DNA of 10,332 nucleotides from Baffinella frigidus (Eukaryota > Cryptophyceae > Cryptomonadales > Baffinellaceae): assembly GCA_026770585.1 (NCBI GenBank), contig MU646637.1, forward strand, positions 53,630 through 63,961. Reading direction: 5' to 3'. Of this stretch, positions 1 to 7,230 are shown one piece after another. Made by a program: the position numbers and the translations under genes. Under the pieces are notes generated by a model. The model did not search any database. It saw only the letters and a list, made by a program, of their open reading frames with translations, and was not told the DNA's origin. Position 1 is the first letter of the stretch; each line of letters starts with the position of its first letter.

Positions 1-1668
1 TGACCCTCAACCGTGAACCTTCCAACCCCTGACCCTCAATCTGTATAATCAACCCAGAAACTTGAACCCTAAACCCTAAACTGTACACCATAATCCCAAC
101 CCTGAGCCCTACACCCTAAACCATAAACCCCAGACCCTAAACCCTAAACCCTAAACCCTAAACCCCAAACTCTTCCTCGAGGGTGGTTCTACGTGAACCA
201 TACACCCCAAAACATACACCCTACAACCATACAATCTGAAACCTGGAATCTAGGATCTAAACCCCAACCCCTCAACACTAAACCCTATACCCTACCAGAC
301 CCCAACTTCTCAACCTTCATACCGAGTGTCCAAAACCTAAACCCTCCACCCTAAAACCTGAACCCCCATCCCCAACCATGACCCCTCAACCGTCAACCAT
401 ACACCGCGAACCATAAACCGTGAACCTTCCAACCCCGTCCCCACATCCCGAACAACCAACCCTGAACTATGAACCCTAAACCCTAAACAGTAAAACACAA
501 ACCCAAACCCTCAACCCTACGCACCCCAAACCCTAAACCGTACACCATCCACCCAACCCCGATCCCTACAACCTAAACCCTAAACCCCAGACCCCAACCC
601 CTACACCCTTTACCAGAAACTCTCCCTCGAGGGTGGTTATACGTGAACCATAAACCCCGAAACCTACACCCTACAACCATACAACCTGACACCTAGAATC
701 TACAATCTAAACCCTAAACCCTCAACACTACCCTCCTCAGCAGTAAATCCTATACCCTACTAGACCCCAACCCCTGAACCTTCAAATCCAATCTCCAAAA
801 CCTGAACCCTAAACCATGGAAACTCAACCCCCAGCCATAACCATGACCCCTCAACCGTGAACCATATACCGCGACCCAGAAACCGTGAACTTCCAATCCC
901 GTCCCTACTTCCCGAACAATGGACCCTGAATGATGAACCCTAAACCCTAAACAGTAAAACACAAACCCAAACCCTCGGCCCTACACCCTGCACCGTACAG
1001 CTTCAACCCTGCACCCTGAACCTTCATCCATAAACCCTGAATCCGCATCCGTGGACCCTCAAACCCAAACCATGAACCCTAACCCCTACATCCTAAACCC
1101 CAAACTCTCCCTCTATGGTGGTCCTACGTGAACCCCAAACCCTAAACCCTGGATTCCCAACCTTCATCCCTAAATCTGGAACCATGAGCACTGCGACATG
1201 AAACGTCAACCCTGAACCCTGAACCCTCAACCCTCAACCCAAAACCCTGAATCCAAAGCCTCAACACCAATCCCTGAACCCTGAACCCTAAACCCTCAAC
1301 CCTCAACCCTAACTCCCAAACCCTAAACCCTTAACCCTAAATTCTGAACCATGAACACTGGAACATAAAAAGCAAACCCTTCTCCCTAAACCATGAACCC
1401 TTCAACCTCCTACCTACACCCTCGACCCTTCACTGTAGGCCCTGGACCCTGCACCCTGAATTCCATACCCTAAACCCCAAACCGCCAACCCCAAAACGTA
1501 TAACCCACAACCGTACAACCTACAACCTGGAATCTACCCCCCAGAGCCCAAACCCTGAACACTTTACCCTAAACCCTACCTCCCAAACCCTAGACCCTGG
1601 ACCCTGAACCGTAAGCCCAATCCAAAACCTAGAATCTCAACCCCAGACCCCAAACCCTTAACTGTCCT
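1..1668. repeat. Degenerate subtelomeric TTTAGGG-type array, distal block
   Basis: Nearly all of this stretch is variants of CCCTAAA (CCCTCAA, CCCTGAA, CCATAAA, CCCCAAA). Short exact runs occur near 134-165. The C-rich strand reads 5'->3' on the + strand, as expected for a left chromosome end. The repeats are too diverged to be active telomere and look like an old subtelomeric array. A higher-order unit is visible: the anchor with CTCGAGGGTGGTT followed by ACGTGAACCA lies at 170-200 and 619-650, 450 bp apart, and a weaker copy is at 1105-1134. The sequence between the first two anchors aligns along its length. Minus-strand open frames here, rich in G, V, R, L and W, only reflect the missing stop codons in the G-rich strand. 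Confidence 0.93.
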
Positions 1669-1830
1669 TCGAACGGGTATTCCGATGCCGGAAGTGACGA
1701 ATTGGTAGACTGTATATGTGGGGTGGGATACTTCCGCTAAAACGCAAAGTGGGTTGATTAGACTTGTTCGTTAATTTCGACAGACTACCCGGGGTGTGAT
1801 GGACTCTAGGACACAATGTCCAAAACTCCG
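1669..1830. other. Non-telomeric island inside the telomere-like array
   Basis: About 160 bp without CCCTAAA variants interrupts the array. It starts near TTCGAACGGGTATTCCGATG and ends near CAATGTCCAAAACTCCGG. No long open frame, RNA gene or terminal inverted repeat is evident. It could be a solo insertion, a recombination scar or a fragment of an unrelated subtelomeric segment. Its origin is unknown. Confidence 0.6.
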
Positions 1831-3010
1831 GAACCTAATCCCTCAACCCTATAACCTCAACACTACATTCACCCAAACCCCCAACCCTTAAACCCAGACC
1901 CTAAGCCCTACACCCTTCACCCCAAACTCACCCTCGATTGTGGTCCTATGTGAACCATGAACCTTGAAACCTACACCTTACAACCTGCAACCTAGAATCC
2001 CATTCCTAAACCCTAACCCCCAAACCCCAGACCCTATGCCCTAGACCTCATACCCTTAATCTTCCAACCGAACCTCCACAACTCAAACCCTAAACCCTCA
2101 AACCTGAACCCCAAACCCCAACCTTGACCCCTAAACCGTGCACCATATACCGCGAACCATATACCGTGAACCTTCAATCCTTGTCCCTACATCCTCAATG
2201 ATGGACCCTGGACCATGAACCCTAAACCGTGAACCGTAAACCATAAACCCAAACCCTCGACCCTCAACCCTGCACCCCCAACACTTCAAACCTGAGCCCC
2301 GAACCCTCAACTGTAAACCCTCAACCCTCAACCCTCAACCCCAAACCCCAAATCCTTGACCCTAAACCCGCAACGCTACACCCCAAACTGGGGGTCATAT
2401 GTGAACCCCAAACCCTAAACCCATAATTCCAAACCCTTTTCCCTGAATCTTGATCCATGAACACTGCGACATGAAACGTCAACCCTGAACCCTCAACCCT
2501 CAACCCTCAACCCTCAACCCTACAGCCCAAACACCCAACCCTGAAGCCTAAATCCTAAACCCTTGACCCTCAACACTACACTCTCCCTCTATGGTGGACC
2601 CTGGTGCATCCCAAGCCTTCAACCCTAAACCCTTCACCATGAACACCGAATCATAAAAGGCAAACCCTCAGCCCTAAACCCTAATCCCTGAGCCCTCAAC
2701 CCCAAACCCCAACCCCTCAACCCTACACTCCAGTCCCTGGACGCTGAACGTCACACCCTAAACCCTAAATCCCTAACCCCCATCCCCGAAACTCAGAACC
2801 TGCACCCGTACAACCTACAACCTGGAATCTCAACCCTAGACCCCACACCCCAAACACTAAACCCTAATCCCTGAACCCCAAACCCCAAACCCTGGTCCCT
2901 GAGCCCTCAGCGCCAAACCCTAAACCCCAAACCCCAAACCCCAAAACTTACCACCCACAAACCCTTAACCCTGGACCCTGCACCCTAGACTCTAGACTCT
3001 ACATCCTACA
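1831..3010. repeat. Degenerate subtelomeric TTTAGGG-type array, proximal block
   Basis: The CCCTAAA-variant array resumes after the island and runs to about 3010. The higher-order period recurs: anchor motifs containing ATGTGAACC lie at 1948 and 2399, 451 bp apart, matching the 450-bp spacing in the distal block. Another conserved landmark, CACTGCGACATGAAACGTCA, occurs near 1190 and again near 2463. A third, GTACAACCTACAACCTGGAA, occurs near 1510 and again near 2809. So the array grew by duplication of units of several hundred bp and not only of the 7-mer. Confidence 0.92.
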
Positions 3011-3018
3011 CCGTAGAG

Positions 3019-3302
3019 TGCCCCCCCCAGACTTATGTGCGGATAGGGTATGGTACTTCGCTCATAAGAACACGCCACCCCCTGGGACCCTACTGTAGGC
3101 CTATGCCTACTGCCCTATGCTGGCCCTATGGCGGGGGGCGGTTCCTTGCGAGTTCAACATACACCGTTTAGGGTTCTGGATCTAGTGTCGGAGGGAGTGT
3201 GTGTAAGTGGTAACGTTTAGGGTACAGGATTTAGTTTCCAGCCCCCCCCCCGGATTATGTGCACATACAGATACAGCGGTACCTCGCTCATACGACAGCG
3301 CC
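3019..3302 (+). repeat. Tandem duplication of a poly-C plus foldback-arm unit
   Basis: Two related segments lie about 221 bp apart, at 3019-3075 and 3240-3302. Each begins with a run of C, continues with a TTATGTGC motif and then enters a left arm of the CAGGGGTACC foldback family (GCTCATA with a nearby CGCCA). Between them, two copies of a reversed telomere-like motif (CGTTTAGGGT then GGAT and TAGT) lie at 3165-3189 and 3214-3238. TTTAGGG is here in the opposite orientation to the main array, so this looks like a rearranged junction between array and internal DNA. Confidence 0.6.
3051..3151. mobile_element. Degenerate TA-flanked foldback element, copy 1
   Basis: The left arm reads GGTACTTCGCTCATAAGAA. 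The core has CCCTACTGTAGG followed by CCTATGCC. The right arm has GGGGGGCGGTTCCTTGCGAG and stops before the expected GGTACCCCTG end. It belongs to the family whose intact members are at 3869, 7920, 8622 and 10052, but is more diverged and lacks its right terminus. Confidence 0.7.
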
Positions 3303-3338
3303 ACACCATAGCAACCTTCCGTAGTCCTGTGCCTATGT
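3274..3338. mobile_element. Left half of a TA-flanked foldback element, copy 2
   Basis: A TA precedes CAGCGGTACCTCGCTCATAC, a recognisable left terminus. The similarity continues through GACAGCGCC and a GTAGTCCTGTGCCTATG core, then stops. No right arm follows. It is an old, truncated copy. Confidence 0.65.
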
Positions 3339-3770
3339 TTAGAGTTGGTTAGTTGGTGTGTGCAAGATGTGATGTTCCGTGATTAATGTTCAGGGTTGAT
3401 GTAGTAGGGGTTCGAGTCTAGCATTAGGCAGGTAGGGCTTGCAACATGTACATATGTGTGTGCATTGCTCGGGGTGTTGCAATGCTCACCGTCACCTGCT
3501 CATTCAGAATCGGACACTGGGATCGGTCTTTGACGCCGACATTTGTGGCACGCGCTGGCCAAAACTAACGGAGCTCTTCAGGTTTCACGCCCCAACCACA
3601 AAGCCCTCTCCCCCCCTCTCACTGTCACACACCCGGTGCACACCGCGCCCGCACGCGCGCTCTGAATGATTGTTTGTTTGTTTTTTGTTTTGTAAAACAA
3701 AAAGTCTTTCAACGCCCTCAACTTGCTCCAAATCCCGCACCGATCCATCCACCACGCCACCACGCGGTGA
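3339..3770. other. Gene-poor transition region
   Basis: No supportable gene. Open frames of 61-76 codons here have low-complexity or cysteine/histidine-rich products and no recognisable domain. Small structures seen: a 7-bp stem GCATTGC/GCAATGC at 3462-3485, alternating CGC/CAC-rich DNA near 3628-3660, and a T-rich hairpin at 3683-3702 (TTTTGTTTT, GT, AAAACAAAA). The T-rich stretch could be a transcript end or simple sequence; nothing decides between these. Confidence 0.5.
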
Positions 3771-3773
3771 GTA

Positions 3774-3866
3774 CATAGGCACCTCGCTCCTCGGAAACCG
3801 CCCCCCCCCAGGACTCTACGGTAGGACCATACCTAGGGTCCTAGGGTGGTCCTGGGGGGGGCAACC
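3774..3866. mobile_element. Partial foldback element abutting an intact copy, copy 3
   Basis: The left arm (CACCTCGCTCCTCGGAAACC, then a run of C) is diverged but clear. The core has CTCTACGGTAGGACC and TAGGGTGGTCCTGGGGGGGG. The right arm ends after GGGGGGGGCAACC, where the next complete element begins at 3869. The missing right terminus is not found beyond that element, so this is a truncation and not a clean nested insertion. Confidence 0.7.
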
Positions 3867-3868
3867 TG

Positions 3869-3985
3869 CAGGGGTACCTCGATCATAAGAAACAGCCATC
3901 CCCTAGGGCCCTACAGTAGGCCTATGCCTATGGCCCTACGGTGGTCCTAGGAGGGGGGCAGTTTCTTATGATCGAGGTACCCCTG
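3869..3985. mobile_element. Intact MITE-like foldback element, copy 4
   Basis: This is a 117-bp element from CAGGGGTACC to GGTACCCCTG. The 29-bp terminal inverted repeats differ at one position. Both arms carry the variant GATCATAAG/CTTATGATC where most copies have GCTC/GAGC, so the stem still pairs. The interior is also largely self-complementary: a CCCTAGGGCC side, a CCCTACAGTAGG centre and a GGTCCTAGGAGG side. The right flank is TA; the left flank is TG, probably a mutated TA. There is no transposase frame, so it is non-autonomous. Its right flank TACCGACTAAGACCGG resembles the TACCGACTGGACCG repeats near 9833 and 9984. Confidence 0.88.
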
Positions 3986-4064
3986 TACCGACTAAGACCG
4001 GATCTTCAGCCGCCTCAGAAGATGAGATGTGTTGATCGGACAGGATTCCTTACAACTACTATAG

Positions 4065-4430
4065 GCGCTCACCCTTGGAGCCCTTTTACCCGAGGCGGAC
4101 CCGTCCAGGACCCGGTCCTCACAAGATGTGGACGCGGCTGGTGCAATCTTCGCTGTGCAGAAGGCACGGGAGAGGCCTACGCTTTTGAGACACTCTCCAT
4201 GGTGCATCCATTTTCCTGCGGAACAGTTTGACAACCCAGCTGCAAGCAAGACCGTCTGGCCGGTTGCAACCAAGCCACACACCATCCTTGCTCTGAGGGC
4301 GAGCGCCATCAAACCGCAGGCTGTGACCCGAGGCTTGCGAGTGGCGGTGGAGGCAGCGCGTGCCCTGAGACCACGTCTTCCACCAGGTAGTCAGGTTGAA
4401 GCCAGCATGAGTGTCCACCTGAATGGTTGA
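4065..4430 (+). CDS. Possible exon, unrecognised protein
   Basis: An open frame of 121 codons runs from just after an in-frame TAG, inside an acceptor-like sequence (TTACAACTACTATAG), to TGA at 4428-4430. No ATG lies near its start, so if real it is an internal or terminal exon. The product begins ALTLGALLPEADP and contains the alanine-rich stretch VDAAGAIFAVQKARERPTLL. I recognise no domain. A possible donor, CCAG|GTAGTC, lies near 4386. Overlapping minus-strand frames of about 100 codons weaken the case, since this GC-rich DNA has few stops in several frames. This is a guess from composition and the acceptor-like site only. Confidence 0.22.
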   Translation, partial: ALTLGALLPEADPSRTRSSQDVDAAGAIFAVQKARERPTLLRHSPWCIHFPAEQFDNPAASKTVWPVATKPHTILALRASAIKPQAVTRGLRVAVEAARALRPRLPPGSQVEASMSVHLNG

Positions 4431-4496
4431 TTTGGGGTAGGTTGGGGGTTGGTTTCAGGTTGGCGTGAGGTTGGCGTGAGGTTAGTCTGGGGTGAT
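4431..4496 (+). repeat. G-rich GGTTGG-type short repeats
   Basis: The stretch is built of GGTT and TTGGGG words, including an exact 11-bp tandem pair GGTTGGCGTGA at 4458-4468 and 4469-4479. A related stretch (GGTTTGGGGTTGGTTTGGGG) lies at 5169-5190. Several closely spaced G-runs make quadruplex formation possible on the + strand. It could be a degenerate telomere-like variant or ordinary simple sequence. Confidence 0.6.
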
Positions 4497-4610
4497 TGTG
4501 GGGTCCATGAGAAGCCGCCCGCCAACCTGGGACCCCCACAGGACCCCAGGCATAGGCCTACCGTAGGGTCATACGGGAATGGCTGCTTGCTTATGAGCGA
4601 GGTACCCATG
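4497..4610. mobile_element. Diverged foldback element with intact right arm, copy 5
   Basis: The right end GCTTATGAGCGAGGTACCCATG is followed by TA and matches the family terminus with one change. The left arm is shortened to TGTGGGGTCCATGAGAAGCC and has lost the CTCGCT portion. The core GGCATAGGCCTACCGTAGGGTC is typical. It is an older copy. Confidence 0.75.
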
Positions 4611-4612
4611 TA

Positions 4613-5024
4613 GGGCAAACGCAGAAATATATTGTCAAAATATCGGAGTTTCAATAATTTAAATTTGGCAAAAATGATAAGTCATTAGGGTACAGAGGGG
4701 GGGGGGGGGCTAGGGTGAACAGGGTGGAAAGATGAAAACTGCAAGATTGTGGGTGCTAAAGCCTATTACTATGGTTCAGTAATGGTATTTCTATGTCCCT
4801 TGCCTGAGTTTGATAAACTGGCTCTGCCTGAGTTCAATAGGAAAATCGCTCCTGGTAACGAAATTAGGAAAACGCACCGCCCCCTACTCTGGTTCTATAG
4901 GAGGAGAGAGTAACCCATTGGGTTAACTCAAATCCAAGGACACGCAACTGCCCCAACTCTGGTGTGATCACACCAGAGGCTCTATGGGCGGATCGCTCCT
5001 AGTAAGCTACACCCGAAAGCACAA
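4613..5024. other. AT-richer intergenic DNA with palindromes and direct repeats
   Basis: No gene supported. There is a run of 13 G at 4697-4709. TGCCTGAGTT occurs at 4801-4810 and 4825-4834. ATCGCTCCTGGTAA at 4845-4858 recurs with one change at 4992-5005. An ACGCA...GCCCC...ACTCTGGT block at about 4872-4892 recurs about 70 bp later at 4942-4963. A hairpin TAACCCA-T-TGGGTTA lies at 4911-4925 and a perfect 22-bp palindrome, centred on TGATCA, at 4957-4978. Confidence 0.6.
4957..4978. repeat. Perfect 22-bp palindrome
   Basis: Starting at CTCTGGTGTGA, the sequence is its own reverse complement across all 22 bp. Half of the motif (ACTCTGGT) also occurs about 70 bp upstream in a direct repeat, so the palindrome may have arisen when one repeat unit was copied in inverted orientation. 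It could be a dimeric protein-binding site, but nothing nearby identifies a regulated gene. Confidence 0.75.
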
Positions 5025-5262
5025 ATGCTTTCTCTGCGGATCCTTGCTACAGAAGGGCGTGTCGTTGGCACATGTTGGGAGAATGTCAAAACTCAGGGAC
5101 CTAAACGACAAGGGCGCACTGAGCTCGGCTCAAGATTCACCAATCTAATCACAGTGACCCTGATGAGGTTGGTTTGGGGTTGGTTTGGGGTGGATAAGAG
5201 GGACCTTGCACAAGCTTGTACAGCGCGCCGGCAACAGAGACCCGCACTAGGCTGCTGGCCTT

Positions 5263-5292
5263 CAAGTACTGTGCGGACAAGTACTGTGCGGA
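5263..5292 (+). repeat. 15-bp tandem pair
   Basis: Two exact adjacent copies of CAAGTACTGTGCGGA occupy 5263-5277 and 5278-5292. The length is a multiple of three, so the duplication would not shift a frame, but no convincing gene covers it. Confidence 0.85.
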
Positions 5293-5309
5293 CAAGGCGG
5301 TTTAAAAGT

Positions 5310-5667
5310 CTACTGCGTTGCTGTCAACTGGTGAAAGCAGTGAATCAAGAGATGGGTGGGCTGGAAGGAGGACAGTGAGGGTGGAGGACGGACCTCAGGC
5401 GGGAACTCATCTTCAGAGCTGGGGTCGCGGCCGTCACGCCAATGCTCGAAGGCGTCAGCCCAGGCAGTCTGGGCGCTGGTGTGTGAGGCCAACTGGGCAT
5501 CACGAGAGGCCATGTGCCGGGCGCGCTCGGGATCCAGAGAAGCTTCTCTGGATGAGGGGCGCGACGCGTCGGAGCCGCTCGAGGGCGATGAGAATCAGCA
5601 CCATAGCCAAGCTTGCAAAAGCATAGAGCCGATGAGTCGGGTCATCGCCATCCTTCTTGCGCGCCAT
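5310..5667 (-). pseudogene. Possible small membrane protein gene with a frameshift
   Basis: Read on the minus strand, an ATG at 5667-5665 sits in a good eukaryotic start context (GCCATGG). It opens a 55-residue frame, MARKKDGDDPTHRLYAFASL and onward, with one hydrophobic segment (about residues 14-29, rich in L, A, M, V and I), then basic residues, and a stop at 5500. A second frame is open from 5594 to the stop at 5310 (94 codons) and overlaps the first by 95 bp. It contains SLDPERARHMASRDAQLASH, then AWADAFEHWRDGRDPSSEDE and a proline-rich tail, a composition typical of real soluble sequence. The simplest reading is one gene, a membrane anchor followed by an acidic/serine-rich region, shifted by an indel at about 5575-5595. 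A short intron or two overlapping frames are possible. I do not recognise the family. Confidence 0.33.
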
Positions 5668-5700
5668 GGCAAACGTTGAGGAATGGATTGGCACGAGATG

Positions 5701-6346
5701 GAGGTTGCACGAGAACTACGCGTAGCACTGGCATGGGGTTCAATGGCTGCCCCTCATGGTTGCCAGTTCTAAGACTGAGTTCTTGCCGTTGGCTTTGAAC
5801 AATGGTGGTGACTGATGAACGGGGTAATTTATTCGTGTGACTGTCTTGTTTGGTCAGCAAACAGTGTTGTTTGGTCAGCTGTAAGAAATCAGTAAGGGCA
5901 TTTTTTCAAATGGGGGTCAGGTCTACTTTAGACGTGACCGGGAGCAATCATAAGTTGGCGTTTACAAGGCAAACACCCAGATCTGAGGATTCCGCCAAAA
6001 GTTGACGGCGCGAGCAAGAGGAGTTGACTTTTGCGATTGCCTTCCACAGGTCTAGCGTCTACAGGGTACGAGGCCTGCACCCGAAAGTGGAACATCGGAA
6101 AAAGTTGGAACACTCTTTACCACACAATTCCCATTGAACGAGTTTTACAGCCTTCTTTTTAAAGTGGTGTGTTTACAACCATCTTTTAAAAAATTGTACG
6201 GGGAATGGACGTTTGGAAAGCAAATGGGGTCGCGGCATGTAAAGAAGTATGTACCCGGTACATGCCCCATACGAATACTTTTTTACCACCTAAATTAGGA
6301 CCCCACATCAATAAATTACATGTATCATAGTACCCCCTGAGGAACA
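5701..6346. other. Gene-free stretch with small repeats and hairpins
   Basis: No gene supported. Seen here: TTGTTTGGTCAGC twice, at 5846-5858 and 5867-5879 (period 21 bp); an 11-bp stem with one mismatch, GGTCAGGTCTA/TAGACGTGACC, at 5915-5939; imperfect direct repeats TTTACAGCCTTCTTTTTAAA at 6144-6163 and 6172-6190 (28-bp period); and a near-palindrome ATGTACC-C-GGTACAT at 6249-6263. Base composition becomes AT-rich from about 6090. Confidence 0.55.
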
Positions 6347-6503
6347 CACAGCGGACTTCGAAGGGATTTCTGAACAACCCTTAAGCGATAAGACCTACGA
6401 CCCTACGGTAGGCAACCCGTAGGGACATAAGGGGGTTCCTACGGATAAGGTGACGGAAACTCGGCCCAAAATGGGCCGAAAATCCCTTCGAAGCCCGCGT
6501 GTG
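6347..6503. mobile_element. 157-bp inverted-repeat element, third foldback family
   Basis: The left end CACAGCGGACTTCGAAGGGATTTC pairs with the right end GAAAATCCCTTCGAAG...CGCGTGTG, giving terminal inverted repeats of about 24 bp with three or four differences. Inside are a perfect 8-bp stem TCGGCCCA/TGGGCCGA at 6461-6479 and a second stem CCCTACGG/CCGTAGGG near 6401-6424. No coding capacity, so it is MITE-like if mobile. No clear target duplication is visible. Only one copy is in the window. It shares the CCCTACGGTAGG core with the other foldback families. Confidence 0.65.
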
Positions 6504-6552
6504 GACTGGTCAAACAAAACCATGGGTCGTGAACATCCATAATAAAATTCAA

Positions 6553-6602
6553 CTAAATAATGATCTAAATAATGCAAGGATAATAGATTCAAGTAAATAA
6601 TG
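6553..6602 (+). repeat. Short (C/G)TAAATAATG repeats
   Basis: TAAATAATG occurs three times, preceded by C, C and G, at 6553-6562, 6565-6574 and 6593-6602 in AT-rich DNA. It is probably simple-sequence expansion. A regulatory role for the exon downstream cannot be inferred. Confidence 0.6.
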
Positions 6603-6695
6603 CAGACGACCCTCTTAAAATCTATCTCGAAGAATCTAGAACGCTCAACATGCGGCGTAAGATGAGTGGCAGCCGCCTCTCTTAATTTTTTTTAG

Positions 6696-6986
6696 GACAA
6701 AATTATTTTTCTTTTATGTCGCCGAGTATCACCTGTTGTTACTTCGTATCCTGATAGTCCCCATCTTCTTATTCAACACCTTTCGGCGACGACGGAGCGG
6801 CACCGCAAACAGAAGAGGGACATGCTCTGCCACTGGATGGAACGGCTGCCCACGCCCTACCCGTCCCTCGAAGAGCAGACGACCGTCGCGGAGGCCCTCA
6901 GCCTCTCACTCGCGCAAGTCGCCAGCTTCTGCAACAAGTACCGCATGCGCCACCTCTTCGGGCATCATGGGAATGTGGATGGATAG
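6696..6986 (+). CDS. TALE-class homeodomain-like exon (partial, possibly decayed)
   Basis: An open frame of 96 codons starts right after an acceptor-like TTTTTTTTAG (ends 6695) and stops at TAG 6984-6986. In the core, 6786-6959, 53 of 58 codons end in G or C, against few before and after. The core protein runs: basic arm RHRKQKR; helix 1 MLCHWMERL; loop TPYPS; helix 2 LEEQTTVAEAL; helix 3 LAQVASFCNKYRMRHL. This matches the TALE homeodomain layout: the PYP loop, 22 residues from PYP through QV (as in PBX), and R53, R55 and H as in KNOX R-K-R-H. In ungapped alignment the usual W48, F49 and N51 are F, C and K, with an N at position 50. TALE proteins are DNA-binding transcription factors; here DNA contact may be altered or lost. 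No in-frame ATG lies before 6822, so upstream exons are likely. The drop in codon bias after 6960 suggests the true exon ends there by splicing. Confidence 0.6.
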   Translation, partial: DKIIFLLCRRVSPVVTSYPDSPHLLIQHLSATTERHRKQKRDMLCHWMERLPTPYPSLEEQTTVAEALSLSLAQVASFCNKYRMRHLFGHHGNVDG

Positions 6987-7008
6987 GGAAAGGGAAGGAT
7001 AGGAGCTC

Positions 7009-7025
7009 GTAGCTCTTCTAGCTAC
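7009..7025 (+). repeat. Small hairpin GTAGCT/AGCTAC
   Basis: A 6-bp stem with loop CTTCT lies just downstream of the homeodomain-like frame. The adjoining AGGAGCTCGTA at 7001-7011 recurs at 7229-7239, at the start of the next candidate exon. Confidence 0.4.
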
Positions 7026-7040
7026 GTACAGCTTCTGCAG

Positions 7041-7094
7041 CGATGGGGGCTCATCCGAGGATGAGATGCTGGGAAAGATTCGCCATGGGGAGCG
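7041..7094 (+). CDS. Candidate short exon
   Basis: A 54-bp segment lies between an acceptor-like CAGCTTCTGCAG and a good donor, GAGCG|GTGAGC (GT at 7095-7096). Two frames are open. One gives an acidic/serine stretch, SDGGSSEDEMLGKIRHGE. The other starts at ATG 7043 and, if joined to 7231, stays open to the stop at 7476-7478, giving a 99-residue spliced product. The donor and the acceptor at 7230 enclose a plausible 136-bp intron with a pyrimidine tract. No domain is recognised. It may belong with the homeodomain-like exon just upstream, but no splice that keeps the frame is obvious. Confidence 0.3.
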
Positions 7095-7230
7095 GTGAGC
7101 ATGGGTCAATCAATAAAAAGATGAAATGGATTCCCTCCCGAGGAGGCTGCGGCGAGGGGCACCTTGCCCACACGAAATCGCATGCCCCTAGAACCCTGCA
7201 GATGTGGCTCTCTCTCTTTCTCTCGGCTAG
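7095..7230 (+). other. Candidate spliceosomal intron
   Basis: The segment begins GTGAGC and ends with CTCTCTCTCTTTCTCTCGGCTAG, a long pyrimidine tract closed by AG, the classical form of a eukaryotic intron end. The length of 136 bp is ordinary for algae and protists. AATAAA occurs at 7112-7117, so an alternative is that transcription of an upstream gene ends in this region. Confidence 0.4.

Noticed and set aside
750-2503. Minus-strand open frames of 60-70 codons in the telomere-like array
   Set aside because: Their G/V/R/L/W-rich products follow from reading TTTAGGG variants, a strand with few stops in some frames. They vary with the repeat and have no independent support.
3683-3702. T-rich hairpin as a transcription terminator
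   Set aside because: Rho-independent terminators are bacterial features; here an A/T-only stem in eukaryotic DNA next to no supported gene is better called simple sequence.
3992-4418. Minus-strand frames of 99-106 codons opposite the possible exon at 4065-4430
   Set aside because: No domain, no better start context, and rich in cysteine and serine as expected of antisense reading. Their presence is the reason the + strand exon gets low confidence.
5025-5378. 117-codon + frame with a true ATG at 5025
   Set aside because: No recognisable domain; it crosses a GGTTTGGGG simple repeat and a 15-bp tandem duplication. The minus-strand frames overlapping its end have better protein-like composition.
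5318-5798. Several + strand frames of 61-107 codons
   Set aside because: They overlap the minus-strand candidate gene at 5310-5667 and look like its shadows; products are low-complexity R/S-rich.
6395-6592. 65-codon minus-strand frame
   Set aside because: Most of its N-terminal half is AT-rich intergenic DNA and the rest is the inside of an inverted-repeat element.
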